A stretch of DNA of 64,000 nucleotides from a virus. The DNA lies in the IMG/VR virus record IMGVR_UViG_3300009788_000003, positions 25,324 through 89,323 of that record. One strand, given 5' to 3'. The notes under the pieces were generated by a model. It was not told the DNA's origin, did no database searches, and saw nothing but the letters and a program-made list of their open reading frames with translations. Made by a program: the position numbers and the translations under genes. Positions 24,848 to 32,573 of the stretch are shown one piece after another; position 1 is the stretch's first letter; every line of letters begins with the position of its first letter.

Positions 24848-25466
24848 TTGGAAGCACCCATTTAGCTTTATTCAAATTAGTAAGTGTAATTACTTTTTTA
24901 ATACGCTGAGCATGTGGATGCTTTGCACCTACAGTTTCAATAACAATAAAACAATCATTATTTTCCTCTTTTTCCTTCACTAACTTAAACCAAATATCGA
25001 TATCCGTTTCAGAGAAATCAAAAGTCAAATCATGATTAGCTACTTGATCAAGAAGATCACTAATCTTACCCATCATTAATCCTTCAAGGGTTTTCTTCGG
25101 GGGGTCAATTTGATAAACACCGTTTTCTTCTGGGTTAGCAGGGTCAATATGAAGAATAGCCTTTTCCCCCTCAACTAATTCAACCCCGTCAACTGTCATT
25201 GTCATTAATGGGTTAGCATCTTTCTCATCTTGCTCTATAAGGATTTTGAGATTAGTAACGGTCTCATTAAATTTTACATTCTTAGATTCTTCTTGGTTAA
25301 GCAGCCACATACAATAACTGTGTTGTTGTTCCATCAGCATAGACAGATTCATGCCCTTATGCTTTCCAAAATCAATCACATACTCTGCTGCCTTGACCAC
25401 ATCATCAGATGGGTCTTGCAGCTTTTGTTGCTGTTCAACTAATTGCCCGAAGGTCAGACTAGTCAT
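24840..25466 (-). CDS. protein with exonuclease X C-terminal-like motif
   Basis: A 208-residue protein. AAEYVIDFGKHKGMNLSMLM followed by HSYCMWLLNQE resembles the short FGKHKGK...Y..WL module found at the end of exonuclease X and in many phage proteins. The remainder is acidic and mixed (GVELVEGEKAILHIDPANPE; TDIDIWFKLVKEKEENNDCF). No nuclease motif is visible. It is first gene after a strong promoter with operator at 25508-25562. Confidence 0.65.
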   Translation of the reverse strand: MTSLTFGQLVEQQQKLQDPSDDVVKAAEYVIDFGKHKGMNLSMLMEQQHSYCMWLLNQEESKNVKFNETVTNLKILIEQDEKDANPLMTMTVDGVELVEGEKAILHIDPANPEENGVYQIDPPKKTLEGLMMGKISDLLDQVANHDLTFDFSETDIDIWFKLVKEKEENNDCFIVIETVGAKHPHAQRIKKVITLTNLNKAKWVLPNA

Positions 25467-25507
25467 AAGCCATACACCTTTTTGTATTTAGATTGTTCAT
25501 ACCTCCT

Positions 25508-25537
25508 ATTATAACACATCTAAAAATTATTTGTCAG
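25508..25537 (-). promoter_or_regulatory. promoter of the 24840 operon
   Basis: -35 CTGACA (25537-25532), 18-nt spacer, -10 TATAAT (25513-25508), directly followed by AGGAGGT. An operator-like motif lies 7 bp upstream. Confidence 0.82.
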
Positions 25538-25544
25538 TTTATTT

Positions 25545-25562
25545 TTTGATCTTAGTATCAAA
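25545..25562 (-). promoter_or_regulatory. 18-bp operator-like motif, copy 6, 7 bp upstream of a -35
   Basis: On the minus strand TTTGATACTAAGATCAAA, a perfect consensus copy. It overlaps the last codons and stop of the dNMP kinase gene. Confidence 0.85.
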
Positions 25563-26124
25563 CCACTTCCAATAACTCCATCGTACCTAAAAGTTTTTCA
25601 AGTTTCCAACCAAGTGTTTCAACATCTGTATTATTCATAATTCGGTAGTCAATCAGGTCTGGTGAAATTCCATCTTCAGAAGAATGCTCTGCTTCGGTTC
25701 CCTCCAAAGATAACACACCTTCCCTGAGTAATTCGATCACTGCCCCACCACACGAATGAATCCAATTCGCTTCATTATTAAATCTGACATCGGTAACAAA
25801 TCCCAATCTAATAGAAGTGGGGGAACTCTGTATTTTTTCATTCAATCGATTAACCCAGAAATCCTTTGAAATTAAATCCCGTGCAAACTCGGTTCCAAGC
25901 TTTTGCAACATTTCCCGGTACGAGATTCCCCACCGTTCAGAAATCTCTTCCTTGTGTTCATAAAACTTCCCAACAGGCTCACCAAAAACCGCAGCACAAG
26001 AATGTTTCACTGCATCAGCAAAAGCAAATCTTTGGGCTAACGGGTGGTCTGGTCTTTTGAAATATTCCTCAACCATTGTGTCTTTTCCACATCTTGCCTT
26101 ACCTGTGATTCCGATTATTATCAT
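25558..26124 (-). CDS. deoxynucleoside monophosphate kinase
   Basis: A 188-residue P-loop kinase: ITGKARCGKDTMVEEYF (Walker A GKARCGKDT, residues 8-16). YREMLQKLGTEFARDLISKD followed by FWVNRL matches the T4-type dNMP kinase signature, and LGFVTDVRFNNEANWI supplies the conserved DVRF block. It phosphorylates dNMPs, including dTMP, for replication. It overlaps a membrane protein gene by 4 nt. Confidence 0.9.
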   Translation of the reverse strand: MIIIGITGKARCGKDTMVEEYFKRPDHPLAQRFAFADAVKHSCAAVFGEPVGKFYEHKEEISERWGISYREMLQKLGTEFARDLISKDFWVNRLNEKIQSSPTSIRLGFVTDVRFNNEANWIHSCGGAVIELLREGVLSLEGTEAEHSSEDGISPDLIDYRIMNNTDVETLGWKLEKLLGTMELLEVV

Positions 26125-26381
26125 TTAAAAAACCTCGATACAATTTTATGAACTACCAAATGAAATCCACGCGCAAAAAATCGGCGCGTGTAATATCTAC
26201 GAATATAAGAAGTCACAGTGAAAACCATGACTACCCCGAATGCAACCCCCGCACTTGACTTCGACACGTAGGAAGGGAACAGCACCGGAATGAGCCAAAG
26301 CATGACACACCAAGACACCACGAATCCACTTGCCATATCTGCACTTGCCTCAATGTGAGACTCAACCTTAGTTTGTTCCAT
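26121..26381 (-). CDS. small membrane protein, DUF7220-like
   Basis: An 86-residue protein with SHIEASADMASGFVVSWCVM at the start and two hydrophobic segments (about residues 17-38 and 44-60), then an Arg-rich end (SYIRRYYTRRFFARGFHLVV). The E-S-H-I-E-A...G-x-x-x-S pattern is common in short phage membrane proteins. Function is not known. Confidence 0.7.
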   Translation of the reverse strand: MEQTKVESHIEASADMASGFVVSWCVMLWLIPVLFPSYVSKSSAGVAFGVVMVFTVTSYIRRYYTRRFFARGFHLVVHKIVSRFFK

Positions 26382-26443
26382 CCCCGTATCCCCTACTATA
26401 TATGCCGTAGCTTTTAAACACTATCCCGTATGTTGTGGTTTAC

Positions 26444-26626
26444 CTATCGCCAACAAATCCCTGCATGAATCTCAATCAATTTATGATTTTGGTGGGTAGT
26501 TAGCGCATGGTCATCACCCTTGTTAAACAGATCATCCACAAATTTACGCTCCCATTCATTTAAGTCAGGCTCATTTTCTGACTCCATGATTTCATCCAAC
26601 AATCTACTTTGCACTTTGTTCATCAA
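26444..26626 (-). CDS. small hypothetical protein
   Basis: A 60-residue acidic protein (MNKVQSRLLDEIMESENEPD, then KFVDDLFNKGDDHALTTHQN). Start is overlapped by the SNase-like gene (ATGA). No motif. Confidence 0.55.
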   Translation of the reverse strand: MMNKVQSRLLDEIMESENEPDLNEWERKFVDDLFNKGDDHALTTHQNHKLIEIHAGICWR

Positions 26627-26979
26627 TAATCCTTGAAGACTGCATGACCTACCGAAACCATTTCTTCATTGATATTCATTTCCGTATGCTCACCCCTGTC
26701 CATCCAAAGCGTACCTATCCACCTTCCATACTTGCCCTTCTTATCCTTCAAAGTCGTTACAACCAAATCACCTGTCATGTTATGCAACAGTTCAACTAAA
26801 AATTTAGTGGAAGCAATACCTGCCATTTTTTCAGTAAGGTCTTTGGTTCTGGATTCTGGTGCATTGATTCCATGCAACCTAAATCTTTCATGAATGGTAA
26901 TCTTAAATCCAAGGTCTACCCATAGATCAACCGTGTCACCATCCACTACCCTGTCTATTTTGCATTTGTATTCAAACAT
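26623..26979 (-). CDS. thermonuclease-like (SNase) nuclease
   Basis: A 118-residue protein starting MFEYKCKIDRVVDGDTVDLW. The VVDGDT block, FRLHGINAPESRTKD and KKGKYGRWIGTLWMD match staphylococcal nuclease: Asp in DGDT, Arg-Leu-x-G-I-x-A-P-E, and the Y-G-R motif. GGGGAGATAAA before ATG 26979 fixes the start. No signal peptide is seen, so the enzyme probably acts in the cytoplasm, for example in host DNA or RNA degradation. Confidence 0.88.
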   Translation of the reverse strand: MFEYKCKIDRVVDGDTVDLWVDLGFKITIHERFRLHGINAPESRTKDLTEKMAGIASTKFLVELLHNMTGDLVVTTLKDKKGKYGRWIGTLWMDRGEHTEMNINEEMVSVGHAVFKDY

Positions 26980-26980
26980 T

Positions 26981-27271
26981 TTATCTCCCCGTGTGTTTTG
27001 CAACTTCGTGTTGTTGTAGTCCAACTTCAGCAACAAGTTTACCACAGTGGGGGCATTTTACTTTTGGTGATTTGCCCTTAGTGGCATGATGCTGTGGGTT
27101 GTTGGTTTGTTGTTTCTCTGGGATGTCAAAAATGCTTGGGTCATCATCTTCAACTTTCTCACCCCCGCATTCCGCGCATGTGTAGGGATAACCTTGCGGC
27201 TCCCTTCCATCAGAGCAACAACACAATTGGCAGATTTCCCCTTCAACTATTTGATCAGCAATATCACCCAC
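26981..27271 (-). CDS. protein with two zinc motifs
   Basis: A 96-residue protein with EICQLCCCSDGREPQGYPYT, CAECGGEK and a C-terminal KVKCPHCGKLVAEVGLQQHE followed by VAKHTG, a C2H2-type finger (C-x2-C-x10-H-x4-H). The stop lies 1 nt before the SNase start. It is likely a DNA-, RNA- or protein-binding factor. Confidence 0.65.
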   Translation of the reverse strand: MGDIADQIVEGEICQLCCCSDGREPQGYPYTCAECGGEKVEDDDPSIFDIPEKQQTNNPQHHATKGKSPKVKCPHCGKLVAEVGLQQHEVAKHTGR

Positions 27272-27497
27272 CGTCTTTCTCCGTTGGGGGTTTTCCCGTG
27301 TACCTTCTGGATGTCGTTATGTCCATAAGAGATTCCACACTTTTCATAATTGCCCGTGCATCAGAATTAGACTGACCTTCTAAAGCATCAGCTATTTCAA
27401 CCATAGCCTGTCCATGTTTTCTTAATTCCTCAGATGGAACTTCGCAACGTGTATCTAATATTTCAAGAACACTATTTACCATTTCTATTTTAGTCAT
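27264..27497 (-). CDS. small hypothetical protein
   Basis: A 77-residue helical protein (MTKIEMVNSVLEILDTRCEV, MVEIADALEGQSNSDARAIM). Overlaps both neighbours by 1-8 nt. No motif. Confidence 0.6.
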   Translation of the reverse strand: MTKIEMVNSVLEILDTRCEVPSEELRKHGQAMVEIADALEGQSNSDARAIMKSVESLMDITTSRRYTGKPPTEKDGG

Positions 27498-27868
27498 TAT
27501 CCTAACCCCTCTATAAATTCTCGTATGTTGGTTTCATCGGAGAGCATTACCGCATTATGGATAACATATCCCGGCGATATTGGCCCCACGTAAGGAACGT
27601 CAAATTCCCCGAACTGATCAACCGTCATATCAACAATAGTATGTGACTCTTCATCGATGTTCTCTACCTGAATCCAACTATGGTCTTTCCCCGCAAACAC
27701 ACCCTGACACAAGTGAATGTTGTAAGTTGGAATACCTGTCTCTTTGATTTGGATTGCTAACCAAGTTAGGGCTTCATGACATCTACCGTAGGTACTGTCT
27801 AATCCCCTCTCTTCCAAAAACTTTGGCACATTAGCCAAAGCTGCTACTTGTCCCACTGTCGCGCTCAT
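27497..27868 (-). CDS. transglutaminase-like / papain-fold protein
   Basis: A 123-residue protein with a possible Cys-His-Asp triad: YGRCHEALTWLAI (Cys29), KDHSWIQVEN (His about 69) and HTIVDMTVDQF (Asp about 84). This spacing is typical of transglutaminase-fold hydrolases. Enzyme activity is inferred. It is the first gene in the short operon that ends with gene 26121. Confidence 0.6.
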   Translation of the reverse strand: MSATVGQVAALANVPKFLEERGLDSTYGRCHEALTWLAIQIKETGIPTYNIHLCQGVFAGKDHSWIQVENIDEESHTIVDMTVDQFGEFDVPYVGPISPGYVIHNAVMLSDETNIREFIEGLG

Positions 27869-27885
27869 TTTACTATCCCCCAGAT

Positions 27886-27924
27886 AAAAAAAATCCCGTT
27901 CCTGAAATAAATCAAGAACAGGAT
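27886..27924 (-). terminator. terminator after the HD gene
   Basis: Minus-strand ATCCTGTTC pairs with GAACGGGAT over a 14-nt loop and is followed by an 8-T run. It lies 20 nt after the stop of gene 27947. Confidence 0.8.
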
Positions 27925-27946
27925 GCTCTACCCCTCCCCATTATTC

Positions 27947-28474
27947 TTACGCAGCATAACCATAAAGAAGTGCTTCAGCCCTAGCATATAATTCAGGATG
28001 TCCACCTTCCAAAGATTTCAACAGCAATTTGTTTTCGGCAACATAGACCTTTGCAAAATTCGGGTCATATTTAATTATAGTTGGAGTGTTGTGCAGAATA
28101 TCGGCAAGCTTGATTGTCTTAACTTCATTCGGGGCTTTAGCCAGATGTGCAGCAATCAAAGCCTTCCTGTGTTTTCTGTTTGTGGCAAAAGAATATTCCT
28201 TGTTGGTCAACCACTCAACATAAGTAGCAGCAACCATCCCACCAACCCTTTCAACATCAGTCAAGGTAAAGTCAGTGTCTTCAAGGATGTCATGCATCAT
28301 AGCAGCCGCAATCATATCCAGATCATAAACAACATCCCGAACAATCCGTGCAACTTCCATAGGATGTTCAACATAAGGTTCACCCGTATACTTTCGGGTC
28401 TGACCCTCATGAGCCATTGCTATAAACTCGATAACATAATCGATGTCGTGAATAAATTTCATGTTAGTTTCCAT
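27947..28474 (-). CDS. HD-domain hydrolase, SpoT/MESH1-like
   Basis: A 175-residue metal-dependent phosphohydrolase. EFIAMAHEGQTRKYTGEPYV followed by EHPMEVARIV and AAAMMHDILEDTDFTLTDVE is the (p)ppGpp hydrolase pattern (H...H...HD...ED). The length fits stand-alone alarmone hydrolases. It may lower ppGpp during infection or act on another nucleotide. It has a private promoter (28481) and terminator (27886). Start may be at MKFIHDID (28462). Confidence 0.85.
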   Translation of the reverse strand: METNMKFIHDIDYVIEFIAMAHEGQTRKYTGEPYVEHPMEVARIVRDVVYDLDMIAAAMMHDILEDTDFTLTDVERVGGMVAATYVEWLTNKEYSFATNRKHRKALIAAHLAKAPNEVKTIKLADILHNTPTIIKYDPNFAKVYVAENKLLLKSLEGGHPELYARAEALLYGYAA

Positions 28475-28480
28475 ACGTTA

Positions 28481-28509
28481 ATAGTACCATTCAGTAAATT
28501 ATTTGTCAA
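28481..28509 (-). promoter_or_regulatory. promoter of the HD gene
   Basis: -35 TTGACA (28509-28504), 17-nt spacer, -10 TACTAT (28486-28481), essentially at the start codon, so the mRNA has a very short leader. Confidence 0.75.
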
Positions 28510-28511
28510 TA

Positions 28512-28682
28512 CTAAATATAAATAAATCCAAAGAAAAATAGTCCTGCTGTGCTGAACCAATACACCCCCAAAACCATCATAATAATAAAAGGGTGATTGG
28601 CGTAATCAACTCTCTTGACCATGTATACGTGAATCGCATACAAGATAAAAATAGTCAGGACAATGTAAAATTTAATTTCCAT
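28512..28682 (-). CDS. 56-residue two-helix membrane protein
   Basis: Starts MEIKFYIVLTIFILYAIHVY, then a short charged turn (MVKRVDYANH) and a second hydrophobic stretch (MMVLGVYWFSTAGLFFFGF). Shares bases with the stop of the upstream gene (TAATGG). Function is unknown; small size and strict gene packing support it as real. Confidence 0.6.
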   Translation of the reverse strand: MEIKFYIVLTIFILYAIHVYMVKRVDYANHPFIIMMVLGVYWFSTAGLFFFGFIYI

Positions 28683-28825
28683 TATGCTGTCCTGACTACA
28701 ACCCTGTAAGGTCTCGGATTCGGGCGCATATCAACTTCGAATCTGACATTGTACCCAAGGCTTTCCATCTCTGAGATGTAAGCACTGGTAGCAGTCCAAG
28801 TTGAAAAGAATTTACTGGTTGTCAT
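28682..28825 (-). CDS. 47-residue small protein
   Basis: MTTSKFFSTWTATSAYISEM followed by a strand-rich end. It fits exactly between genes 28512 and 28826, with overlaps at both ends. No motif. Confidence 0.6.
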   Translation of the reverse strand: MTTSKFFSTWTATSAYISEMESLGYNVRFEVDMRPNPRPYRVVVRTA

Positions 28826-29119
28826 CTAGTACACCTTGTTAGAAAGAATAATAATTTTGGTTGTGATAGGGTCAGTTGCATTCTCAGGAACTTCAACCCC
28901 TTCAATTAAATCTGCATATTCAACAACCCACCTTTCAACATCAAAAGTCCAAAGTCCATTTGTATAAACTGAACTATCATGGGCATAAGTGATGGGGGCA
29001 AGTCTGTAATCTTCTTCAGCAGAAGTGAAATGAAAATATCCGTGACCTTTTATCAGTTCAACCTTGTGACCGAACTTCTTCAGGATTGCAGCAGCAACAT
29101 TTTTCTTAGTAGCTTTCAT
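28826..29119 (-). CDS. hypothetical protein
   Basis: A 97-residue protein from MKATKKNVAAAILKKFGHKV; ATG 29119 overlaps the upstream stop (TAATG). Contains YFHFTSAEEDYRLAPITYAH, a WxxxVExWVxxY-type helix, and an Ile-rich end. No family is recognised. Confidence 0.65.
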   Translation of the reverse strand: MKATKKNVAAAILKKFGHKVELIKGHGYFHFTSAEEDYRLAPITYAHDSSVYTNGLWTFDVERWVVEYADLIEGVEVPENATDPITTKIIILSNKVY

Positions 29120-29310
29120 TATGCTGCCTTCCTGATTGCTAATTCCATCCCACAATAATTAACTTCATCGGCATAGTAACCTGCTTTAGAACCTTCAGGA
29201 TTTGCTCTCATTGCTTCATAAGCATCCTTCATAATATAACGCAGGGAATCATCAGATTTATTTTTCAGACTGATGGGATATGTTCTGTGGTTGATGTTTA
29301 CTATGACCAT
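29119..29310 (-). CDS. small hypothetical protein
   Basis: A 63-residue protein (MVIVNINHRTYPISLKNKSD, NPEGSKAGYYADEVNYCGME). In a chain of overlapping small genes under the 29571 promoter. No motif. Confidence 0.6.
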   Translation of the reverse strand: MVIVNINHRTYPISLKNKSDDSLRYIMKDAYEAMRANPEGSKAGYYADEVNYCGMELAIRKAA

Positions 29311-29312
29311 GA

Positions 29313-29537
29313 TTATTTAACTCCGTAAAGTCTAAGAGTAGCGGCACAAACAGGAACTTCATAAAGAGTGATTCCAAATTTGCGAACAGCGATTCCTGCT
29401 TGATGTGCTTCAGGATGCTTCTTGCAAATGCGCTGAGCTAAACGATGAGTTGTAACAGTTCTCCAATGCTTGAAACCCGCAACTGCAAAAAGTCCTACCG
29501 GGATTTGAAGGCTTAAAAAGATGATTACTGTTTCCAT
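29313..29537 (-). CDS. small membrane protein
   Basis: A 74-residue protein with one N-terminal hydrophobic helix (VIIFLSLQIPVGLFAVAGF) followed by a basic region. First gene after the promoter at 29571-29598, with leader GAAACAAACAAC. Confidence 0.65.
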   Translation of the reverse strand: METVIIFLSLQIPVGLFAVAGFKHWRTVTTHRLAQRICKKHPEAHQAGIAVRKFGITLYEVPVCAATLRLYGVK

Positions 29538-29570
29538 TTTCTGTCTCGTGTTGTTTGTTTCTATACCTTA

Positions 29571-29598
29571 ATTATAGCACTCTACTATTATTTGTCAG
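29571..29598 (-). promoter_or_regulatory. promoter of the 29313 operon
   Basis: -35 CTGACA (29598-29593), 16-nt spacer, -10 TATAAT (29576-29571). Confidence 0.82.
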
Positions 29599-29630
29599 GA
29601 TTATCGGTGTGACTTAGTTCACATTTCGGC

Positions 29631-29657
29631 AAAAAAAGAGGGGCATTTCAGCCCCCC
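29631..29657 (-). terminator. terminator after gene 29681
   Basis: Minus-strand GGGGC TGAAAT GCCCC followed by TCTTTTTTT. It ends the block of genes from 35294 to 29681. Confidence 0.85.
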
Positions 29658-29680
29658 AAAAACACGCTCTTCTACGTGAT

Positions 29681-29914
29681 TCAATCCTTCAATAAATCTA
29701 AACAAGCACGGGGTTTTAAATAACCGTCTACATCCCGCAATTCCTTATCCAGAGTAAACCCCATAGAACAAGTTGCGTGTCCACCATAGTTATCAAAGAA
29801 CTGACAGTGGGGGGAATTCTGCCCCGTAAGCTTGCAGCAATGTGTGCTGTCAGGAACCAAGATTTTCAGGTTCACCATTTTGTATCCGTTATTCAAATTT
29901 AGTGCTTCACTCAT
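29681..29914 (-). CDS. cysteine-rich small protein
   Basis: A 77-residue protein starting MSEALNLNNGYKMVNLKILV; GGAGGAAATAAAA precedes ATG 29914. Contains HCCKLTGQNSPHCQFFDNYG, GHATCSMGF and RACLDLL: five Cys and three His that probably form a metal site. It overlaps nothing downstream; the 2OG oxygenase ends 15 nt after its start, overlapping. Confidence 0.65.
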   Translation of the reverse strand: MSEALNLNNGYKMVNLKILVPDSTHCCKLTGQNSPHCQFFDNYGGHATCSMGFTLDKELRDVDGYLKPRACLDLLKD

Positions 29915-29928
29915 TTTTATTTCCTCCA

Positions 29929-30609
29929 TTATTTTATCCAATAAACTAGAACGTACCTTTCCCCCTCAGTAACAGGATTTGCCCTATGACACTGAATAGG
30001 GTTCCCAGAAAAAAGAAGAGCATGACCCTTCGGTATTTCAATTTTCGTTTCTGGATGTCTCACGAAAGACATTTCCCCGCCCTTAAAACCATCATTCAAA
30101 TTAACCGAAACAGATAGCAAGGAAGTTTTATCATGATGCATATCCATACTTCGATATCCAACTTGAGTTGTGTACTTAATCAGGAAACACTTGATAGCTT
30201 TTTCTGCTACATACCCGAACAACCCCTTGTACAAAGAATTCAAAATCCAGAGACAAATAAAATCTTCGTGATAACTATTAATCCACGGATTCATTTTCTT
30301 CAAGTGAGTTTCGAATGCAGCATATCCATCTTTATTATCGAAGCACCACTTGTCAGCTTCGTTACCTTTCTCAATCAGCCAGTCACAATATTCATCTGAG
30401 AAAAGGGGAACTAAAAAAGTGTAGGGTAGTGGTTCCTGTATTTGGGTTAGAATCTTGCTGCCCTCATGAATGACCCCAAACGGATTAAAAATATTTTCCC
30501 AATCTGGATGCAGCATTTCGGGGGTAGGTCTCCAATTCCAAGAATCAGGAATGTCAGTGGGCAACCATTTATCCACTGCTTTAATTATGTTGCCCCGAAA
30601 TTTACTCAT
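29929..30609 (-). CDS. 2-oxoglutarate/Fe(II)-dependent dioxygenase
   Basis: A 226-residue prolyl-4-hydroxylase-like protein. MDMHHDKTSLLSVSVNLNDG gives H-x-D (iron), FKGGEMSFVRHP is the conserved GGE step, and LFSGNPIQCHRANPVTEGER followed by YVLVYW supplies the distal His and the Arg that binds 2-oxoglutarate. The N-terminal segment YTFLVPLFSDEYCDWLIEKG fits the family start. Substrate is unknown; phage members may act on DNA, protein or small molecules. Confidence 0.88.
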   Translation of the reverse strand: MSKFRGNIIKAVDKWLPTDIPDSWNWRPTPEMLHPDWENIFNPFGVIHEGSKILTQIQEPLPYTFLVPLFSDEYCDWLIEKGNEADKWCFDNKDGYAAFETHLKKMNPWINSYHEDFICLWILNSLYKGLFGYVAEKAIKCFLIKYTTQVGYRSMDMHHDKTSLLSVSVNLNDGFKGGEMSFVRHPETKIEIPKGHALLFSGNPIQCHRANPVTEGERYVLVYWIK

Positions 30610-30809
30610 TTTTTTCTGTCTTCAAATTGAGAAGGGTGAAATAATCTCCTTACCGCTTCAAATGTTTGATAGGGATTATTCTTGTGGCTATCTTCCATTG
30701 CTTGCTTTATTTCATCGGCAATAGGAACCCCACTACCATCTTGAAACTCCCACACCATTGTTTTAGAATTTAATTTTCTACCGCGCCAGTAACTACCGTG
30801 TTTTGTCAT
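30606..30809 (-). CDS. small hypothetical protein
   Basis: A 67-residue basic protein (MTKHGSYWRGRKLNSKTMVW, EFQDGSGVPIADEIKQAMED). Overlaps both neighbours by 1-4 nt. No motif. Confidence 0.6.
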   Translation of the reverse strand: MTKHGSYWRGRKLNSKTMVWEFQDGSGVPIADEIKQAMEDSHKNNPYQTFEAVRRLFHPSQFEDRKK

Positions 30810-31129
30810 TATGAATTTCTGTGTGGGATGCTTTCCGCAAGTTCATAATCGAAGTCCACAAATGCTGCCTTCAGAAATTCTTTAACATGACCTTCATTAT
30901 TAAAGATTCTGGAATCCTCATGTGGAAGATCACGAATTGCAGTTTTGTATGTGACTTGAATAAAGTTCAATCCATAGACACTGATTGTCCCATCCAATAT
31001 TTTTGCTTTGCAGAAGGTAAGGGTTCTGAGTTTCCCATCGAAGTTTTCAATACAACCATAAACTTCATTCAGTCCAACCTCATTACAAAATTCAAACAGC
31101 CTTGTTGATAAATCTTTCCTTGCGCTCAT
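30809..31129 (-). CDS. hypothetical protein
   Basis: A 106-residue mixed alpha-beta protein (LSTRLFEFCNEVGLNEVYGC, TISVYGLNFIQVTYKTAIRD). No family is recognised. An operator-like motif lies 17 nt upstream of its start. Confidence 0.6.
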   Translation of the reverse strand: MSARKDLSTRLFEFCNEVGLNEVYGCIENFDGKLRTLTFCKAKILDGTISVYGLNFIQVTYKTAIRDLPHEDSRIFNNEGHVKEFLKAAFVDFDYELAESIPHRNS

Positions 31130-31145
31130 ATTCTATCCCCGGTAA

Positions 31146-31163
31146 GTGATACTAAGTTCAAAT
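31146..31163 (+). repeat. 18-bp operator-like motif, copy 7
   Basis: GTGATACTAAGTTCAAAT, a partial match (about 14 of 18), between genes 31163 and 30809. No promoter is adjacent. Confidence 0.6.
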
Positions 31164-31471
31164 TATTTTCTCTCGTATGGTTCACCACAGTACAGGCAAT
31201 TATCCATTTCAGGGTCTTCCCCTTCATCATAAACACACAAGGGAAAAGGATTCTGATGTTGGTACTTCTCACATTCCCATCCATCCGCAGGATACATAAT
31301 CCACTGTTTCCGATCTGGAAAATCTCTGCCCACAACACATTTAACGATGTTTGCAATCTGATCATTTAACCCATTCACTTTCTTTTGAATGGTAATCAAT
31401 TTAGCATCAAGTCGTTTTACCTGAACTTCCATATCCACAACTAATTTCCCTGCTTTCCTTTTTGTTATCAT
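31163..31471 (-). CDS. coiled-coil protein with C-terminal zinc motif
   Basis: A 102-residue protein: basic coiled coil (VKRLDAKLITIQKKVNGLND) then CLYCGEPYERK and an upstream WECEKYQHQNPFPLCVYDEG that together could bind zinc. Function is unknown. Confidence 0.6.
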   Translation of the reverse strand: MITKRKAGKLVVDMEVQVKRLDAKLITIQKKVNGLNDQIANIVKCVVGRDFPDRKQWIMYPADGWECEKYQHQNPFPLCVYDEGEDPEMDNCLYCGEPYERK

Positions 31472-31656
31472 CTGCTCTGCCCCAATTGAATATTGATCAC
31501 AGCAAGATCATTCATCAGAGTTTTTTTAACCCCCTCAAGATCGTCTATTTTTTGCAACACCCTGTTAATCTCTTCCAACGTGAAAGAAATAACAGGCTCT
31601 TCCATAGTGGCAATTGCATCTGCCCGTTTGTGTACAATCAGATTTAGTATGTCCAT
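31468..31656 (-). CDS. small coiled-coil protein
   Basis: A 62-residue helical protein (FTLEEINRVLQKIDDLEGVK). ATGA overlap with the next gene. No other motif. Confidence 0.55.
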   Translation of the reverse strand: MDILNLIVHKRADAIATMEEPVISFTLEEINRVLQKIDDLEGVKKTLMNDLAVINIQLGQSR

Positions 31657-31947
31657 TCAATGCCTCAACGGAAATTGAGCATTCCATTCCTTCCAGTGCT
31701 CTAAAGAAAATTCTTCTATTCGTGTGTAGGCTTCCCGCATTTGTTTCAACGTCAATTCAGAAACCATAATATCTAAACCCGTACAAAATGAATTGGCATC
31801 AAACTTCATTGACCAACCCGTGAAAAACGTGACATCGAAAGTCATAGACAGATAATGAAAATCCAGTTTTTGAATTAAATCCAGACACCCATCTTTGTCT
31901 ATTCGTTGATTAAATGAATGGGCAGTTTCAATATTGTAGTTCATCAT
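31657..31947 (-). CDS. hypothetical protein
   Basis: A 96-residue protein (AHSFNQRIDKDGCLDLIQKL, MRFEAY-like helix ending HWKEWNAQFPLRH). Two adjacent Met codons may start it (31947 or 31944). No family is recognised. Confidence 0.55.
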   Translation of the reverse strand: MMNYNIETAHSFNQRIDKDGCLDLIQKLDFHYLSMTFDVTFFTGWSMKFDANSFCTGLDIMVSELTLKQMREAYTRIEEFSLEHWKEWNAQFPLRH

Positions 31948-32138
31948 TAAATCTCCGAACTCACTTCATCAAATGCCTGAATCGCAGTTTCAAAAGTGCT
32001 GATATTCATTTGAAGGTAAACACGGTATTCCCGGTCTACCCTATTATGACAATTAGCAGGGATTCTCTCCAACTCTAATTGCATTTCAGATAATTTGTTT
32101 CGTGCCTCTCCGACACCCATTCTTACTTCAGTCATCAC
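31947..32138 (-). CDS. small helical protein
   Basis: A 63-residue protein (VRMGVGEARNKLSEMQLELE) of coiled-coil type. Overlaps its neighbours; no motif. Confidence 0.55.
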   Translation of the reverse strand: MMTEVRMGVGEARNKLSEMQLELERIPANCHNRVDREYRVYLQMNISTFETAIQAFDEVSSEI

Positions 32139-32355
32139 TGACCCCCATTAAGTTTTTGGCATATCTTCGTAACGCACCAAGTTCCTTCGATACATCTTCA
32201 TGAGATTTGCGATAAACAGTACCACCCGCAAACCCTTGTATTTCAAGTTCCAACTTTTTCAAACGCTCAGCCAATTCCTGAATCATATCGTACTCTTCTG
32301 AATCACAGTTTTCTTGTCCTGCCATATCGAAAGCACGGGTTGTTAGTTTGCTCAT
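32128..32355 (-). CDS. small helical protein
   Basis: A 75-residue protein (YDMIQELAERLKKLELEIQG, EDVSKELGALRRYAKNLMGV). Coiled-coil; no other motif. Confidence 0.55.
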   Translation of the reverse strand: MSKLTTRAFDMAGQENCDSEEYDMIQELAERLKKLELEIQGFAGGTVYRKSHEDVSKELGALRRYAKNLMGVSDD

Positions 32356-32573
32356 CCTAATTTACTCCACCATAAAATTTCAGTGAAACAGGTTGCTAAC
32401 CCGTATTCTTTTTTAGCATGTTCAGCAGTTTCATTTGTCAAAGTCTCAATCCCAATATCAGACTGCGGGGTTATCCGGTCTTTGATTACCAAATTTCCAT
32501 ACCCCTGAACAAGCGTGGAATCTTCGAAACCCATTCTGCCTGTGTAATGATAACTCACAAACAAATCACTCAT
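32352..32573 (-). CDS. small hypothetical protein
   Basis: A 73-residue strand-rich protein (LFVSYHYTGRMGFEDSTLVQ, GLATCFTEILWWSKLG). Overlaps both neighbours by 4 nt. No function is recognised. Confidence 0.6.
   Translation of the reverse strand: MSDLFVSYHYTGRMGFEDSTLVQGYGNLVIKDRITPQSDIGIETLTNETAEHAKKEYGLATCFTEILWWSKLG

Noticed and set aside
26121-26381. Holin for host lysis.
   Set aside because: Two membrane helices alone are not specific, no endolysin is adjacent, and the start matches a broad family of small phage membrane proteins.
27998-28525. A 175-residue plus-strand frame opposite the HD-domain gene.
   Set aside because: The minus strand has clear HD motifs, promoter and terminator; the plus frame has random-looking composition and no start signal.
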